Shown: in pieces, positions 1 to 9,246 of the stretch
Layout: every line of letters starts with the position of its first letter
Numbering within the stretch: the first letter of the stretch is position 1
Source of the DNA: Acanthaster planci
Taxonomy: Eukaryota > Echinodermata > Asteroidea > Valvatida > Acanthasteridae
Reading direction: 5' to 3'
Assembly (NCBI RefSeq): GCF_001949145.1
Contig: NW_019091535.1
Location: forward strand, 863,963-876,551
Length of the DNA stretch: 12,589 bases
Program-made: the position numbers and the translations under genes
Notes under the pieces: generated by a model
Told to the model about the DNA's origin: nothing
Seen by the model: the letters and a program-made list of their open reading frames with translations, nothing else
Database searches by the model: none

Positions 1-528
1 CAAGATTAACAATTAACAAAGTTCTCTTTTCTTACTTTTTGAGGAACACAGAGAACTTGCAGAGATTCGTGGAAAGAGAGCTGTTCCCATGGCAATGGAA
101 ATCAAATGGATACCTGCTAAAAACAAAAGGGAGATGACTTGTAATTGAATGGAAAATGCTTTGTTGCTGAGAGTATATTAAAAAAAAATCCACTTAAACA
201 ATCTTTTCTGAATGAGATACACTTTGTGAAAACATTTTGTAAAACCACAATCTAAAAATTGAAGTAGTTTGATGTAAGACAAACTCAACCTGTCCATTGC
301 TCCTTGTCACACAGGCTCATGCTTGCATTCATTCCAATACAAAATATCAAGCCTATGATTTACAGTGGATCAGAATACAAGGTGGAGATTAAACCACTCT
401 GTGAGTCTGCCTCCATGGGCTAAACAGCATCCACTAATTTGGGGGGAACCATCTTTTTGGGTACAATTCTGTTTAATGACTGGCTGACTTGACATGTGCT
501 TGGACTGGGTTGTATTTAAATAACTTAC
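1..528. other. No supported gene; intron or flank
   Basis: AT-rich DNA with many short poly-A and poly-T runs, including nine consecutive A at 180-188. Short open frames exist on the minus strand but none has convincing paired splice sites or a recognisable motif. If the exon at 529-635 is real, this stretch is its downstream intron or the 3' part of that minus-strand gene. I found no promoter, RNA gene or repeat here. Confidence 0.5.
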
Positions 529-635
529 AGTGTACAAAGTCGTTAAAGCAACTTCCAAAATGACTTGTTTGGCAGAGAAGCGCATCTTGGAAGGTTAGAA
601 TTGCAGGCCCCGCCTCAGGGGGGTCAAAGCTCAAC
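529..635 (-). CDS. Candidate internal exon, weak olfactomedin-like
   Basis: Read on the minus strand, a strong acceptor (pyrimidine-rich GTTTTCTTGCACAG) precedes 107 nt that are open in only one of three frames, followed by the donor ACT/GTAAGT. The exon starts by completing a codon with one base, carries 35 full codons and ends with one base. The peptide begins LSFDPPE and continues AILTFQDALL. In olfactomedin (OLF) domains a conserved segment reads roughly [LM]-x-Y-N-P-x-[ED] followed by LYAWDNG, so the order Y/F-N/D-P-x-E then I/V-L-x-x-x-D fits loosely. The rest contains three cysteines and is not recognised. With the exon at 1113-1230 it would form one minus-strand gene, but their phases do not join directly, so an exon of length 3n+2 should lie between. 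It could also be a non-coding exon or chance. Confidence 0.33.
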
Positions 636-1112
636 CTGTGCAAGAAAACAATCAACAGCAATTTGAAAACAACCAATGGGCATTTTATATGTTTACCATC
701 AGACATGATTTTGAGCATATATAGTTTAAATAATTTTACCCTGAACAAATCAGATTTCAGAGAAATAATGGCAAAAACTTGCAATTCGCATCTTCAACGA
801 CACCCCTAAAGATGCCAACTAAACTCGAGTCGGGAACTGGTTGGCACGGTTTTCAAGGACTGCAAATCAAAACTTGCAATGGACCATGAGGTGATGGAAA
901 CAAACATTGTTTGAACTGTGCTGTCAGAAAAAATGTCAGCTCAAGATCGTGCCCGACTGCAATTGATTCATGAATATTATACTTCCAAATGACAAGCTAG
1001 TATCCCGTAGAAATAAAATGTTTTACTCAGAATAGAAACCTGTGTGGAATTCAGGAAAAACCATAAGCAACGACTGGCAGGGATTAAAGTCAGAATAATT
1101 ATTTTGGCTTAC
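636..1112 (-). other. Putative intron(s) between two minus-strand exons
   Basis: AT-rich, with no long open frame. It contains one further strong minus-strand acceptor (TTTTTTCTGACAG, exon side beginning at 920). A 47-nt segment 874-920 would satisfy the missing phase (3n+2) between the two flanking exons, but its donor (CAA/GTTTTG) is weak and its peptide has no clear family signal. I do not call it as an exon. Confidence 0.3.
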
Positions 1113-1230
1113 CTTAACCATGTCCAATGTGTTGTTGAGGGCAACAGGAACACTTTTCAAAGTTTCTCGACTGTAGACGAGTCCACAAATGACTAGAAAA
1201 CAGCTTGAAGCAGGCCATGTGGCAGGTTGG
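1113..1230 (-). CDS. Candidate internal exon, weak olfactomedin-like
   Basis: On the minus strand a good acceptor (GGATTTCTTTAACAG) precedes 118 nt that end at the strong donor AAG/GTAAGC. One base completes the first codon, then 39 codons are open and the exon ends in phase 0. The peptide contains CFLVICGLVYSRETLKSVP and ends near ALNNTLDMVK. OLF domains carry a core strand like F-[IVM]-[IV]-C-G-x-[LV]-Y followed about ten residues later by [IV]-x-[YF]-A-[YF]-[DN]-T; the match here is LVICGLVY then VPVALNNTLD, with one extra residue before the CG. An alternative is a start at the ATG 19 nt upstream of the acceptor junction, giving a signal-peptide-like N terminus (MDFFNS..., hydrophobic CFLVICGLVY). 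OLF membership is inference from a short motif. The exon itself is better supported than its family. Confidence 0.4.
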
Positions 1231-1250
1231 CTGTTAAAGAAATCCATTTT

Positions 1251-1681
1251 ATTTTTTTGGATTCCTTTGTCCAAATCTTGCCTGAATAACGAACAGCTTC
1301 GAGGCACAACGAGGCCGCAACTTCGCTACACTTCAATGAACACCAGGGAGCAGATGAAAAGAATATTTCGGAAAAAAATGGCTTTTAAAAAATTAGCCAA
1401 TGCTTTAGTTTTAACATGAAACTTATCAGTCCAAAATAGCCATGTTTTTATTCAGTGGGGTTTTTCAAATTTTAAAACCATGGCCTGGTTTTTTAACGTT
1501 AGGTAATTTCCTTGGCCAAAAGTACTTGTTGGCTAAAATGCTTGTAAAGATGAGTTTTTTGAGATTTTCTGGTATCTATACTCCCTGGTGTTCATTCAAG
1601 CGTAACAAAGGTGGCAGCCCTGATGTGGCTTGAATCAGTTCATTGTTCAGGCAAATTATGAACGAAGGAATCCAACAATAG
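1251..1681. repeat. ~430-bp imperfect palindrome (foldback/MITE-like)
   Basis: The left half, read forward, matches the reverse complement of the right half with an almost constant centre near position 1466. Anchors: TTGGATTCC at 1257-1265 pairs with GGAATCCAA at 1667-1675; TTGCCTGAA on the left pairs with TTCAGGCAA on the right; CACCAGGGAG at 1341-1350 pairs with CTCCCTGGTG at 1581-1590; TTAGCCAA pairs with TTGGCTAA; GCCATG and CATGGC flank the centre. My hand alignment of 1257-1350 against 1581-1675 gives about 78% identity with one gap, many differences being transitions. There is almost no unpaired loop and no protein-coding content, as in foldback elements or old palindromic MITEs. No target-site duplication is obvious. 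It lies upstream of the exon at 1113-1230 on that gene's strand, probably inside an intron. Confidence 0.75.
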
Positions 1682-1690
1682 GCCTATTGT
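1675..1690. repeat. 16-bp perfect palindrome
   Basis: ACAATAGGCCTATTGT is its own reverse complement. It sits exactly where the right end of the 430-bp palindrome meets the minisatellite and overlaps the first bases of the first minisatellite copy (TATTGT). Confidence 0.9.
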
Positions 1691-1773
1691 CATAATTTGC
1701 ATAGGTAAATGTCATATTGTCATAATTTGCATAGGTAAATGTCATATTGTCATAATTTGCATAGGTAAATGTC
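1685..1773 (+). repeat. Minisatellite, 30-bp unit, three perfect copies
   Basis: The unit begins TATTGTCATAATTTGCATAG and continues GTAAATGTCA. Copies start at 1685, 1715 and 1745; the third stops one base short, where the sequence turns to CGATACTC. No mismatch is seen between copies, so the array is young or homogenised. The unit shares the 11-mer TCATAATTTGC with the reverse complement of 1648-1658, which lies in the right arm of the neighbouring palindrome, so the array may derive from that element. Confidence 0.97.
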
Positions 1774-1932
1774 CGATACTCATTCCTCATCGGTTCTTTG
1801 CTCAAGAAGCACTAAGCCTTCAATATTTCACTGCAGTTAAACCCCGTTTCCTTTTGTCGAGTGTCAAATCACACGTTCTATGCGGTCATCAGCTCCAGGA
1901 ACGTATAGGGCCTCTTTGCTTTGCATGGAGTT

Positions 1933-2006
1933 GGATCTCGATCAGTGATCCCAACTAGGTGGATCCTGGCATCAGTGAACCGACCTCGGATCCCTGATCG
2001 CGATCC
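1933..2006. repeat. GATC-rich inverted repeat
   Basis: GGATCTCGATCAGTGATCC (1933-1951) matches the reverse complement of 1988-2006 at 17 of 19 positions, with a 36-nt spacer. Seven GATC tetramers fall within 72 bp (1934, 1940, 1947, 1962, 1989, 1996, 2002), against about 0.3 expected by chance. It lies in a locally GC-richer patch. Its origin is unknown: part of a larger dispersed repeat or an isolated hairpin. Confidence 0.7.
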
Positions 2007-4200
2007 GAATCCGAAACAAACAGGCCCACAACGTCGAATGTAAATGACATATTGGTAAGAGTTACACATACAGGCATCACTAATTTTCCCATGAATTTTT
2101 TTTAGCCACCATGCAGATATAGACGACCTGACCTAAAAGAGCCTGGTAAAATATAGCATGAAGTCAGAAAACGTCAGAAAGCCACGTCAGCCAATTTCAA
2201 ACTAAAACATCGACATCTTTCATCTGATAAGTGCATTAATTTTAATTTTTCCAGAACACCTATTTTAAAATAAAGTCAGCGAAGTATCTATGAACAGCAA
2301 GCCAAACAAACAGAAAACAATTTCAAGAGATGAAGAACAGATCACACAGATTATTTCTGCTCATTTTGTTTCAAAGACAAAAATGACGTAGTGCAGCTAG
2401 CCCAATGAAAACATGACCATGGTTATGAAGGTTTTGACAAGTTTTGATTTTGTTACTATAAAAGCTAGCAGTTTTTAATCATGTTCCCTGAATCTGTTTT
2501 ACAAACTGTCAATTGTTGATTTGGATGGTATCAGACTATTTATGACCAACATTCCATCCAAGCTCCCTCTTCAATATCTAAAAAGAACCTGGTTCGAAAC
2601 ATCACAAAGGTGCATTCATTGCTTTGCTATTATTTTTACTCTCTGAAAGTTCCCCAAATGAAGAGATAACGTCACCTTTAATATCAATATGGCAGAACTA
2701 TCACTAACAGTACAATGTCGCGTGTTTAAAGTCACACACAATGGTATAACTGTCACATTATTTTTTTTCAGTTTCGTTGCTACAAAAATGGGGGCAAGAG
2801 ATACACTTGATGTTCTCCTCGGGAACCAAGCCTCGTTTCGTATCCTTTGAGTCCCCCTAAAATAAAATTCTACAACTTCCTCTTAGTGAAGATCGACAAA
2901 CATGAAGGCAGGTGTGTGAAACGTTCCAAGAAACTTCTCACATTTATGCTTAGTAAAGAATACCTTTCCTGGGACATGAGAATGTAAGATGCAATAATCC
3001 TTGAATTGAAAATGGTGAATTCTATTGAAAAATATCAGCACTTTTGCACAGTGCGGAAGAAAGTGCGTCCAATGACTCCTTTAGCCTTGTTTGAAAGGTA
3101 TTACCAGAAATTGAAAATTGAAGCTCAGGTAACTTTTGTGATGCAATCAAGCGAAATTAGTCATTCATCGACCAGGTCAATTCCTTGAATTTCATTCCTT
3201 CGAAATGTATACCATGTCGACTTCATTTGTATGAAACTCTTTTTGGATTAGCAGTAGTGGAACTTCAAACATGAAATATTGATAATGGACATTTTTATTC
3301 TTAAATGTTTCTTCAAATAAAAAGTTGACCAACGACTACGGACTGATTCCAACAGGCTTTCTGGACTGCAAGACTGCTTTCTGGGGAAAAAAAGAATATT
3401 ATTAAATATTAAATGTATATTAACGCATCAATACTTCTTTATGTGAATGCAAGTTTACCCCTGATAAAATGCTCCTTTTCATCTGAAATTTCTCTACAAA
3501 ATTTTGGAAGTTGAAGGACTCAGATAATTAGTCGCTATTCATTGTATATTATGAGACCATTTTATAACAAATCACCTTGACCGCAACAGAAAGTTCAATT
3601 TCCAAATCGGCATTTCAACGATGAAACTGTGGTATGAACCCAATATGTCCAGATCTCAATATATCAGGGTGTGCTGTGAACATTTGTAATTATTATATGA
3701 CTTGCCAAAAGTCTTGAAGTGCGTAGAGACATTAAATATATGTAAAGAGAGGAGGGGGGCGCAGAGGGTAGAATTCAACATCAAATGATGCGACGAGTGA
3801 CTCCCATCTAGAGATTCTTTGAATGTGCTGTTTAATAACACGGAGCGCGTAGGCAGTCTCCCCAAGAAAAATCCTGCATGTGAAATATACAATTTCGATA
3901 AGGATTTAATTACATGTACCAGTATCTAAATAACATCAGAGAAGGTATCCCATAAATGTCATTTAGCACCTGACATAAGTCACCTCTGGGGAATGCATCC
4001 CCGACTTTTTGTTAAATGAACTAGAACATCTTGTAAGATATCACTCAATTTACAGAAATGGGAAAATAACGGCATCAGCAACACAATTGGCAAGTACATG
4101 TACCTTTTAAAATTAGAAAACTCCATGAGTACAAGAAAAGCTAAATAAGGTACGTGGAAATACCACGACGCGCTTAAACAATTGGCTGAGTGAGTGTGAT
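2007..4200. other. Non-coding AT-rich DNA, no supported gene
   Basis: No open frame here has a start with context, paired splice sites and a recognisable motif together. Isolated acceptor-like sites exist on the minus strand, at 3381-3395 (long pyrimidine run before CAG) and 3874-3890. The palindromic octamer TACATGTA occurs at 3911-3918 and inside GTACATGTAC at 4094-4103. Most likely intronic or intergenic. Confidence 0.55.
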
Positions 4201-7000
4201 GCCTGAGTTCTGTGCTTGCTTACCCCCAGTAATGGCACAGCCTGGCTACCGTAGCTAGATGAACATCAAATACTGGTTTTGTAAATCAGGTTCAATACCT
4301 ATGACAAAATGAGCACACTTGTTACTATTCCCTGCAAGGTGCACAACAATGACTTTCCAACACCATGTGGTCATCAAACACAAGGTAAAAATTACCACTG
4401 TGTGAAGTAATTCACAAAGCTATCACTTGACCAATCTCTGCAAATTTCAGTATATAATGTGATGTATCTTATAGTGGTATACATGGTTCACCATACATCT
4501 AGGAATAAAGAACTCTCAAACAGTAATAATAAGGACAGCCAACAACGCTCAAAAGGTTTCGACACTAAGGAATTGGTACCTAAATCATGGCACCACTCGG
4601 TTTCCGTAGTTTAGATTTCAACAGTTTCCAGCCGTCTTAGTCGGCGATGGAAGCCCATTTATCATGAAATGCAACAATCGTTCACAACTTTTGTGAATAA
4701 TTAACGATAACAATCCAAAGCTCTGCCAATCTCTGTGCTTCTTCATCACAGCGTCGTATCACCCATGACTAACGTAATTTGCCGTGCTACACAGGGCGAC
4801 AAATGTGACGAAAAGATAGAAAATAATCAATCCTTTGATCCTTTCACTGGTCCTACGGTTTACAATACTTATCATTTAACTGTTGAAAGCATTTAGAAAA
4901 CAATACTCACGGCGAAACTACCGAAAATGATTGGAAAATGTCTCGGTTAGGACGAGCACGTCTTCTTTAGGGCTGGCAAAAAACGGCTGCTTGGCGGGCC
5001 TGCAATCCGTGATCGACGTTAATGCATTACAACTTTATCATGATTTTTGTCACCTAAGCCAAACTTTCCAAAGAATCAGGGCCAAAACTATCACTAAATT
5101 TTAGTGATTTTTATAATATGAACATAAATGCTGATTGTGTAAAGTTACAAGGAAAATTCATGCATCAACGGTTGTCATGGAAACCCTTGCCTGTCTTCAC
5201 AACACGCTCCAAATCTACGGAAGCCTACCACTGACAATCAGCTTATGCCATACGCCCATTACATATACCAAATGCCTAGAAAATATAACTCCAATGTCTA
5301 GTCAACAATATCTTCAATTTTGATTTGTTGCGAAGTGAAATTATTAATAAAAGTAAAAAAAAATTTAGACGGTTGTAAAACAACACGTCAAACTAAAATG
5401 GAGTAACATCGATCCTTTCATTGCGAAATATCAATCAAAACTCCCAAAGTACTAAAGTATTCAAAAAAATTAAGCATCTTAAGTCAAACTTGCATTCTTG
5501 GCTCACTGAGTGTTGTCGGCTGGATGGAAGCTTTCACAATCTAACTTTACTGTTTTTTTCCAGAGCGTTATTTTACTGTTAGTTTAAATTTTCAGTAAGC
5601 AAGGTAGGTTCACTTTATTTTAGAAGTCCAGGTCTTAAACAATGGGTTATTACTTTTCCAGCTATTTCTAAAGTAGACTGTGGTGAAGAACAGTATGAAG
5701 GTCCAGATCTCTTGACGGCTTTTCACTGATTATCTTCCCGGATCAGACCACAGACCAAAGATCAGACTTGTGTGCATATCGACCACAGATTGTTATTCTT
5801 CCCTTATCGACATTTGATCGTCTGCCCAACTTCCACACAGTGCACTAATTGCACAATAATGAAGTTCAAGAGGTTCATATTGTTACCTAAAATAACATAT
5901 CGACCCACACTGAGGAATGTAAATACCGCGTACATGAACAGATGTACAGTACATGATTACTCGTATTATGCAGACCTGCTCGTGTACAAACTCAGTTACA
6001 TATACATTTACACAAAAAATTGTTGTTCGGCTTGATTTTTTTTAATATGTTTTATTCGGTATTTAGTTCGAATGCCAAACTTCTGAAGCTCAAGCAAGGG
6101 ACAAGACTCCGAAGCGATTGAAATTTCATTGTATAGTAACCACATTCTGGAAAAATTTGACCACGGTGAAAGCGATTTCCTTTTTCATGTCCGGGTAATT
6201 CTGAGCTTCAAACTTCCTTTACAATGGTACACGATTTAAAGGGGCCCTGCATTGCAACCATTTTACCACCACTTTTGAAAATGTGCCTTTCTGTATCAAT
6301 TAACCAGGGCTGCCGCAACTGTTTCACATTAATTATTTTGCTGTTAGGCCTTCGTCAAACGGCAGTGAAACACACGTGACCCATAACTGTGAAAATTCTA
6401 ATAAAATACAATGCATAACGACGTACCCGATAAGGCAATGGACAAGAGTTTGAAACGGGGCAGGTTATAACATAGCAAAAAGGACACGCAGACTCATTGG
6501 TGGGAATGCTACCGTGTTATGATAGGGACCGTTTGGTGGCATGTTTCAGGCATTATTCTTGCAACCGGGGTTTTCACAAGAATGTGAAACACATAATAAT
6601 AATGACAGCGTTGAATTAAAGGCCCCCTGATGGTCATTAGCTTGGAAGGGTTTTTAAAGCCAGATTCACGCACTTTAATAAAATCTGGTTCACTGTGATT
6701 TTATTCTGTCACAGCGATTTATTGCGTATTAAACCGAAAGTCCACTTGATATTCAATAGTGTTGAATTAGTAGGGTTTAATGGTGTCGATAAAAATTCAG
6801 TTTACGATACGTCAAGGATCGACACTGGCTTCTAATCATGACGATGCTGCATAAAATGGCTCAATTTCACTTTAAAAAGCTTTTCTATTTTTGGCTTTAT
6901 CATGTGTTTCATCACTAACATCCATTGCAAATATATATGGGAGGTATATCTTCGGGAAAACCCCAACAAGAAATATTTTCAACGGTCTATGATACACTCT
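4201..7000. other. Non-coding AT-rich DNA, no supported gene
   Basis: Short open frames only. A minus-strand donor-like site GCC/GTGAGT occurs at 4907-4912, preceded on that strand by a GC-richer stretch (4911-5000) that has a stop just before the junction, so it could at most be untranslated. A plus-strand 40-nt splice-like interval at 5564-5603 has stops in all frames. The phrase TTTAAAGG-GGCCCTG at 6237-6251 and ATTAAAGG-CCCCCTG at 6616-6630 recur in the same orientation, hinting at an old repeat. Confidence 0.5.
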
Positions 7001-7128
7001 ATGTCGGCAACACGCCGTGCGGCGTCTCCATGTGAGACTACGGCATCCGCAAGTATTGAACATTGGCTACGGCTCTCCACCGCTGCCTCAAAATTCGAAC
7101 CCGTAGTCGCAGGAGACAGGACCGGATT

Positions 7129-7539
7129 ATGGCTACCCCTGTCATTGCCGCCCCATACAATCCCATGTATCAGGCAGTGCTGGATGAACAGACAAGTATG
7201 TGCCTGACTACTTCCGTCACGAGGGTGCACCCTCGGAAAAAGGCACAAAATAGTCCGCCGAGCTCATCAATAAAAGTTATACACTCAAAATATTCTATAT
7301 TAGAGAGTCCTGAGAGCCATGAAATTGAGGAATTGGAGAAATATGGCACTGAACCCCTGGCCCGGACTTGGGCTTCCAATTCTGAGAGATTTGGGTGCAA
7401 TCGGGTCCGAAAGATGGCACTATTTGGCCGTTTTGCAGAGGGATGGTGTGATCGGGCACGCCATCGTGTGATCGGGCACAATGCTAATTCAAACCCTAAT
7501 GAAAACAGTTTAAAATCAATCAAGTTCGGGGCTCAATAA
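7129..7539 (+). CDS. Unrecognised 136-codon ORF, possibly repeat-derived
   Basis: This is the longest open frame in the window; the frame stays open for 22 codons upstream of the chosen ATG. That ATG has a favourable context (A at -3, G at +4). The protein starts MATPVIAAPYNPMYQAVLDE, has a charged middle (SPESHEIEELEKY) and an Arg-rich C-terminal part (RKMALFGRFAEGWCDRARHR). I do not recognise a family and see no signal peptide or membrane segment. The first 23 codons could alternatively be a first exon using a CAA/GTATGT donor at 7197-7202. The local GC content is higher than in the flanks. A 14-bp sequence is duplicated near the 3' end with period 20, so the two copies are read in different frames, which argues against conserved coding there. 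The opposite strand is also open for 117 codons, so chance or a transposon remnant is possible. Confidence 0.25.
   Translation: MATPVIAAPYNPMYQAVLDEQTSMCLTTSVTRVHPRKKAQNSPPSSSIKVIHSKYSILESPESHEIEELEKYGTEPLARTWASNSERFGCNRVRKMALFGRFAEGWCDRARHRVIGHNANSNPNENSLKSIKFGAQ
7220..7235. repeat. 16-bp perfect palindrome
   Basis: CGAGGGTGCACCCTCG equals its own reverse complement. It lies inside the unrecognised open frame and has a high GC content compared with the surrounding DNA. Confidence 0.85.
7446..7479 (+). repeat. Short tandem repeat, 14-bp motif twice
   Basis: GTGTGATCGGGCAC occurs at 7446-7459 and again at 7466-7479, separated by GCCATC, giving a 20-bp period. The copies are identical. Confidence 0.9.
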
Positions 7540-8552
7540 CATGCAAGCAAACGTTACTTCACGGGGTTTCTCAAACAAAAAACAAATTGCCGTCTTGTCA
7601 ATAGTCTTTCACTTTCTTTTCAATTTTTGGTGAGTCAGCCAATTACATTTTTAAATATTCACGCAAAGCAATCTCACCCCTGCAGCTCCCATGCCTGCAC
7701 GCAGCCTTTCAAACGGCAAAGCTTAGGTCGTTTTTTCAACTATAATTTCTATCAGCTCTGGACTCCAGATCCTGGTCTATATTTCAATAATCCGGCGCTA
7801 TTCCTTTCGGCCAAACAATGTCCTTTTTTTCTCCAAAGTTAATAGGAGCAGGGGACTTTTTATGCTCATGAGCTCGGAAGAAGTTATCACTTGAATTTCG
7901 ATCAACACAAATATGCTACAAATGAGAATATTGTTGCTTTGATGTCATCTGAGGAAGACATTTCACATTGGGGAGTGTATAAATTCTGAACCACAAATTT
8001 TGTTCATTGAAAATTAATATTCCTGAGAAGATCGATGTTGTCACTGGCCAAGTGTTTTGTATTATGTATTTAAAACAACATATCACACACAGAGTCAATT
8101 TAAGACGACTAAGCGTCCAAAATTCTGGCATTTTAGAACTGAAATAGCTCTATATCATTAAGCTTTCTAAAATCACAATATCGTGTTTACTCATAACTAA
8201 ATATGCGAATTCTCGGCATAAAAATAAAAAGGCACCAAAATGCCCTTGAGTGTTACACAACAAACTTCGAATATGAACGGGAAACAAGAATGCAACCACG
8301 AAGACTGCAGTATACAAAAGGTTGTACTGCAATAGCCCTGCAAGAAAAATGCCACTTATCGCAAGCAGCCACATGCCGTTCGTGGACCTGCAAGGGTTTT
8401 CCAAGGGGAAAAAACATGTCGTGTCTGTGTTTTGTGGGGATTTCCCGCACCGCTGACGCGCGACCCGTCACCTTCCGGCCCAAGTGCACATCGGCCAGCT
8501 ATGGAACTCCTTATCTGCTCTTTGTTGTGTCCCAATTTCTGCCGTTTTTCAG
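7540..8552. other. No supported gene; GC rises after 8350
   Basis: The first 800 bp are AT-rich with only short open frames. From about 8360 the base composition shifts towards GC and CpG-containing words (for example GCTGACGCGCGACCCGTC near 8450). A 119-codon plus-strand frame spans 8203-8562, but it is overlapped by open frames on both strands, has no motif I recognise and runs into the GC-rich arm at 8553. I do not call it. Confidence 0.45.
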
Positions 8553-8633
8553 TTCCATATAGGCCATTTTTCGTCGCCCGTCCCGCGTCGTCGGTCGTGT
8601 TTCGCCCGTCGTGCAATGCCGGTCGTCCGTCGC
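8553..8633 (+). repeat. Left GC-rich inverted-repeat arm
   Basis: It begins TTCCATATAGGCC, then runs through CGTCGCCCGTC, GTCGTC, TCGCCCGT and GTCGTCCGTCGC. Built mostly from CGTC and CCGTC words, it is far richer in CpG than the flanks. Aligned by hand to the reverse complement of 9247-9321, about 58 of 75 paired positions agree, with a 7-nt gap (AATGCCG is only in this arm) and a 1-nt gap. Confidence 0.7.
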
Positions 8634-9246
8634 GCGTCGCGAGAATTCAACCAAGTGTTTTTTAGGGAAGAACTGTTTTCTGCAAAAATGTTTAGGCAAA
8701 CTTATCCGCAGTGCAATTTACTCTTGCCTACTGTAAAAATGTGCTGACTTGTTTTCATGAACATCTAGAAAGAAATCTGCCAGCCTATACAGACATTCCT
8801 TTTTTCCCTCTCAATTTCACCTTGAAATTCGTGTTAGGTTTTAGTGGGTGTGTATGCCATTGTGGATAGGCCATTGAGCACAGGTTGTCCAGCATATCAG
8901 CACTATTTATGGGGCTAACAAAGTGACATTACTGTTTAAAAGAGTTCTGTGTGCCTACGTGCAACTCAAGTCATGTATAATTTGGAGTATACAGCAGATT
9001 TCATCGTGGCCGCCCTCAAAATAATGTTGAATCAGTTCGTCTCTCATAAAAGCNTATTAAGGAATCAAATATTGTAATTCATTATATACATTCAGTTCAA
9101 AGTTACTCTTGTATTTCCGGGAGTACGACCTGTTGGTCGTGGAAGGACAGACAGGCATGGCGGATCGATTGAACAAGTATGTGAAACGATCAAGGGTCAA
9201 AGTGAAAAATAGTACTGGGCAAGCGTAACCCCCCCCCCCAAAAAAA
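8634..9246. other. AT-rich interior between GC-rich arms
   Basis: Apart from a few bases of CGCG-rich sequence next to the left arm, this is ordinary AT-rich DNA without a motif-bearing open frame. One ambiguous base (N) is at 9054. The stretch ends in a homopolymer block, 11 C followed by 7 A (9229-9246), directly against the right arm. On the minus strand this reads T7 G11 after the arm. Confidence 0.6.

Noticed and set aside
3248-3380. Minus-strand 43-codon open stretch after a long pyrimidine-rich CCCCAG acceptor
   Set aside because: The acceptor looks good, but there is no recognisable motif or second splice site and the length is within chance expectation.
4183-4299. tRNA-like A box (TGGCTGAGTGAG) and B box (GGTTCAATACC) on the plus strand
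   Set aside because: The boxes are about 105 nt apart, too far for a tRNA gene without an intron, and no acceptor or anticodon stems can be drawn. A SINE head is not excluded but has no other support.
4911-5003. Minus-strand exon candidate ending at GCC/GTGAGT
   Set aside because: The best frame meets TAG 11 nt before the donor and no promoter or upstream exon is visible, so coding is not supported.
5564-5603. Plus-strand 40-nt micro-exon between TTTTTTTCCAG and AAG/GTAGGT
   Set aside because: All three frames contain stops. The splice-like words are expected by chance in AT-rich DNA; only a non-coding exon would remain possible.
5772-6035. 87-codon plus-strand open frame
   Set aside because: The peptide is low-complexity in its C-terminal half (YIYIYT), has no motif and lies in AT-rich DNA. 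It is probably chance.
7093-7104. Minus-strand B-box-like GGGTTCGAATTTT suggesting a tRNA-derived SINE
   Set aside because: The final CC of the B box is missing and there is no acceptable A box at the right distance upstream.
8203-8562. 119-codon plus-strand open frame
   Set aside because: It overlaps several open frames on the other strand, shows no domain and ends by running into the GC-rich repeat arm.
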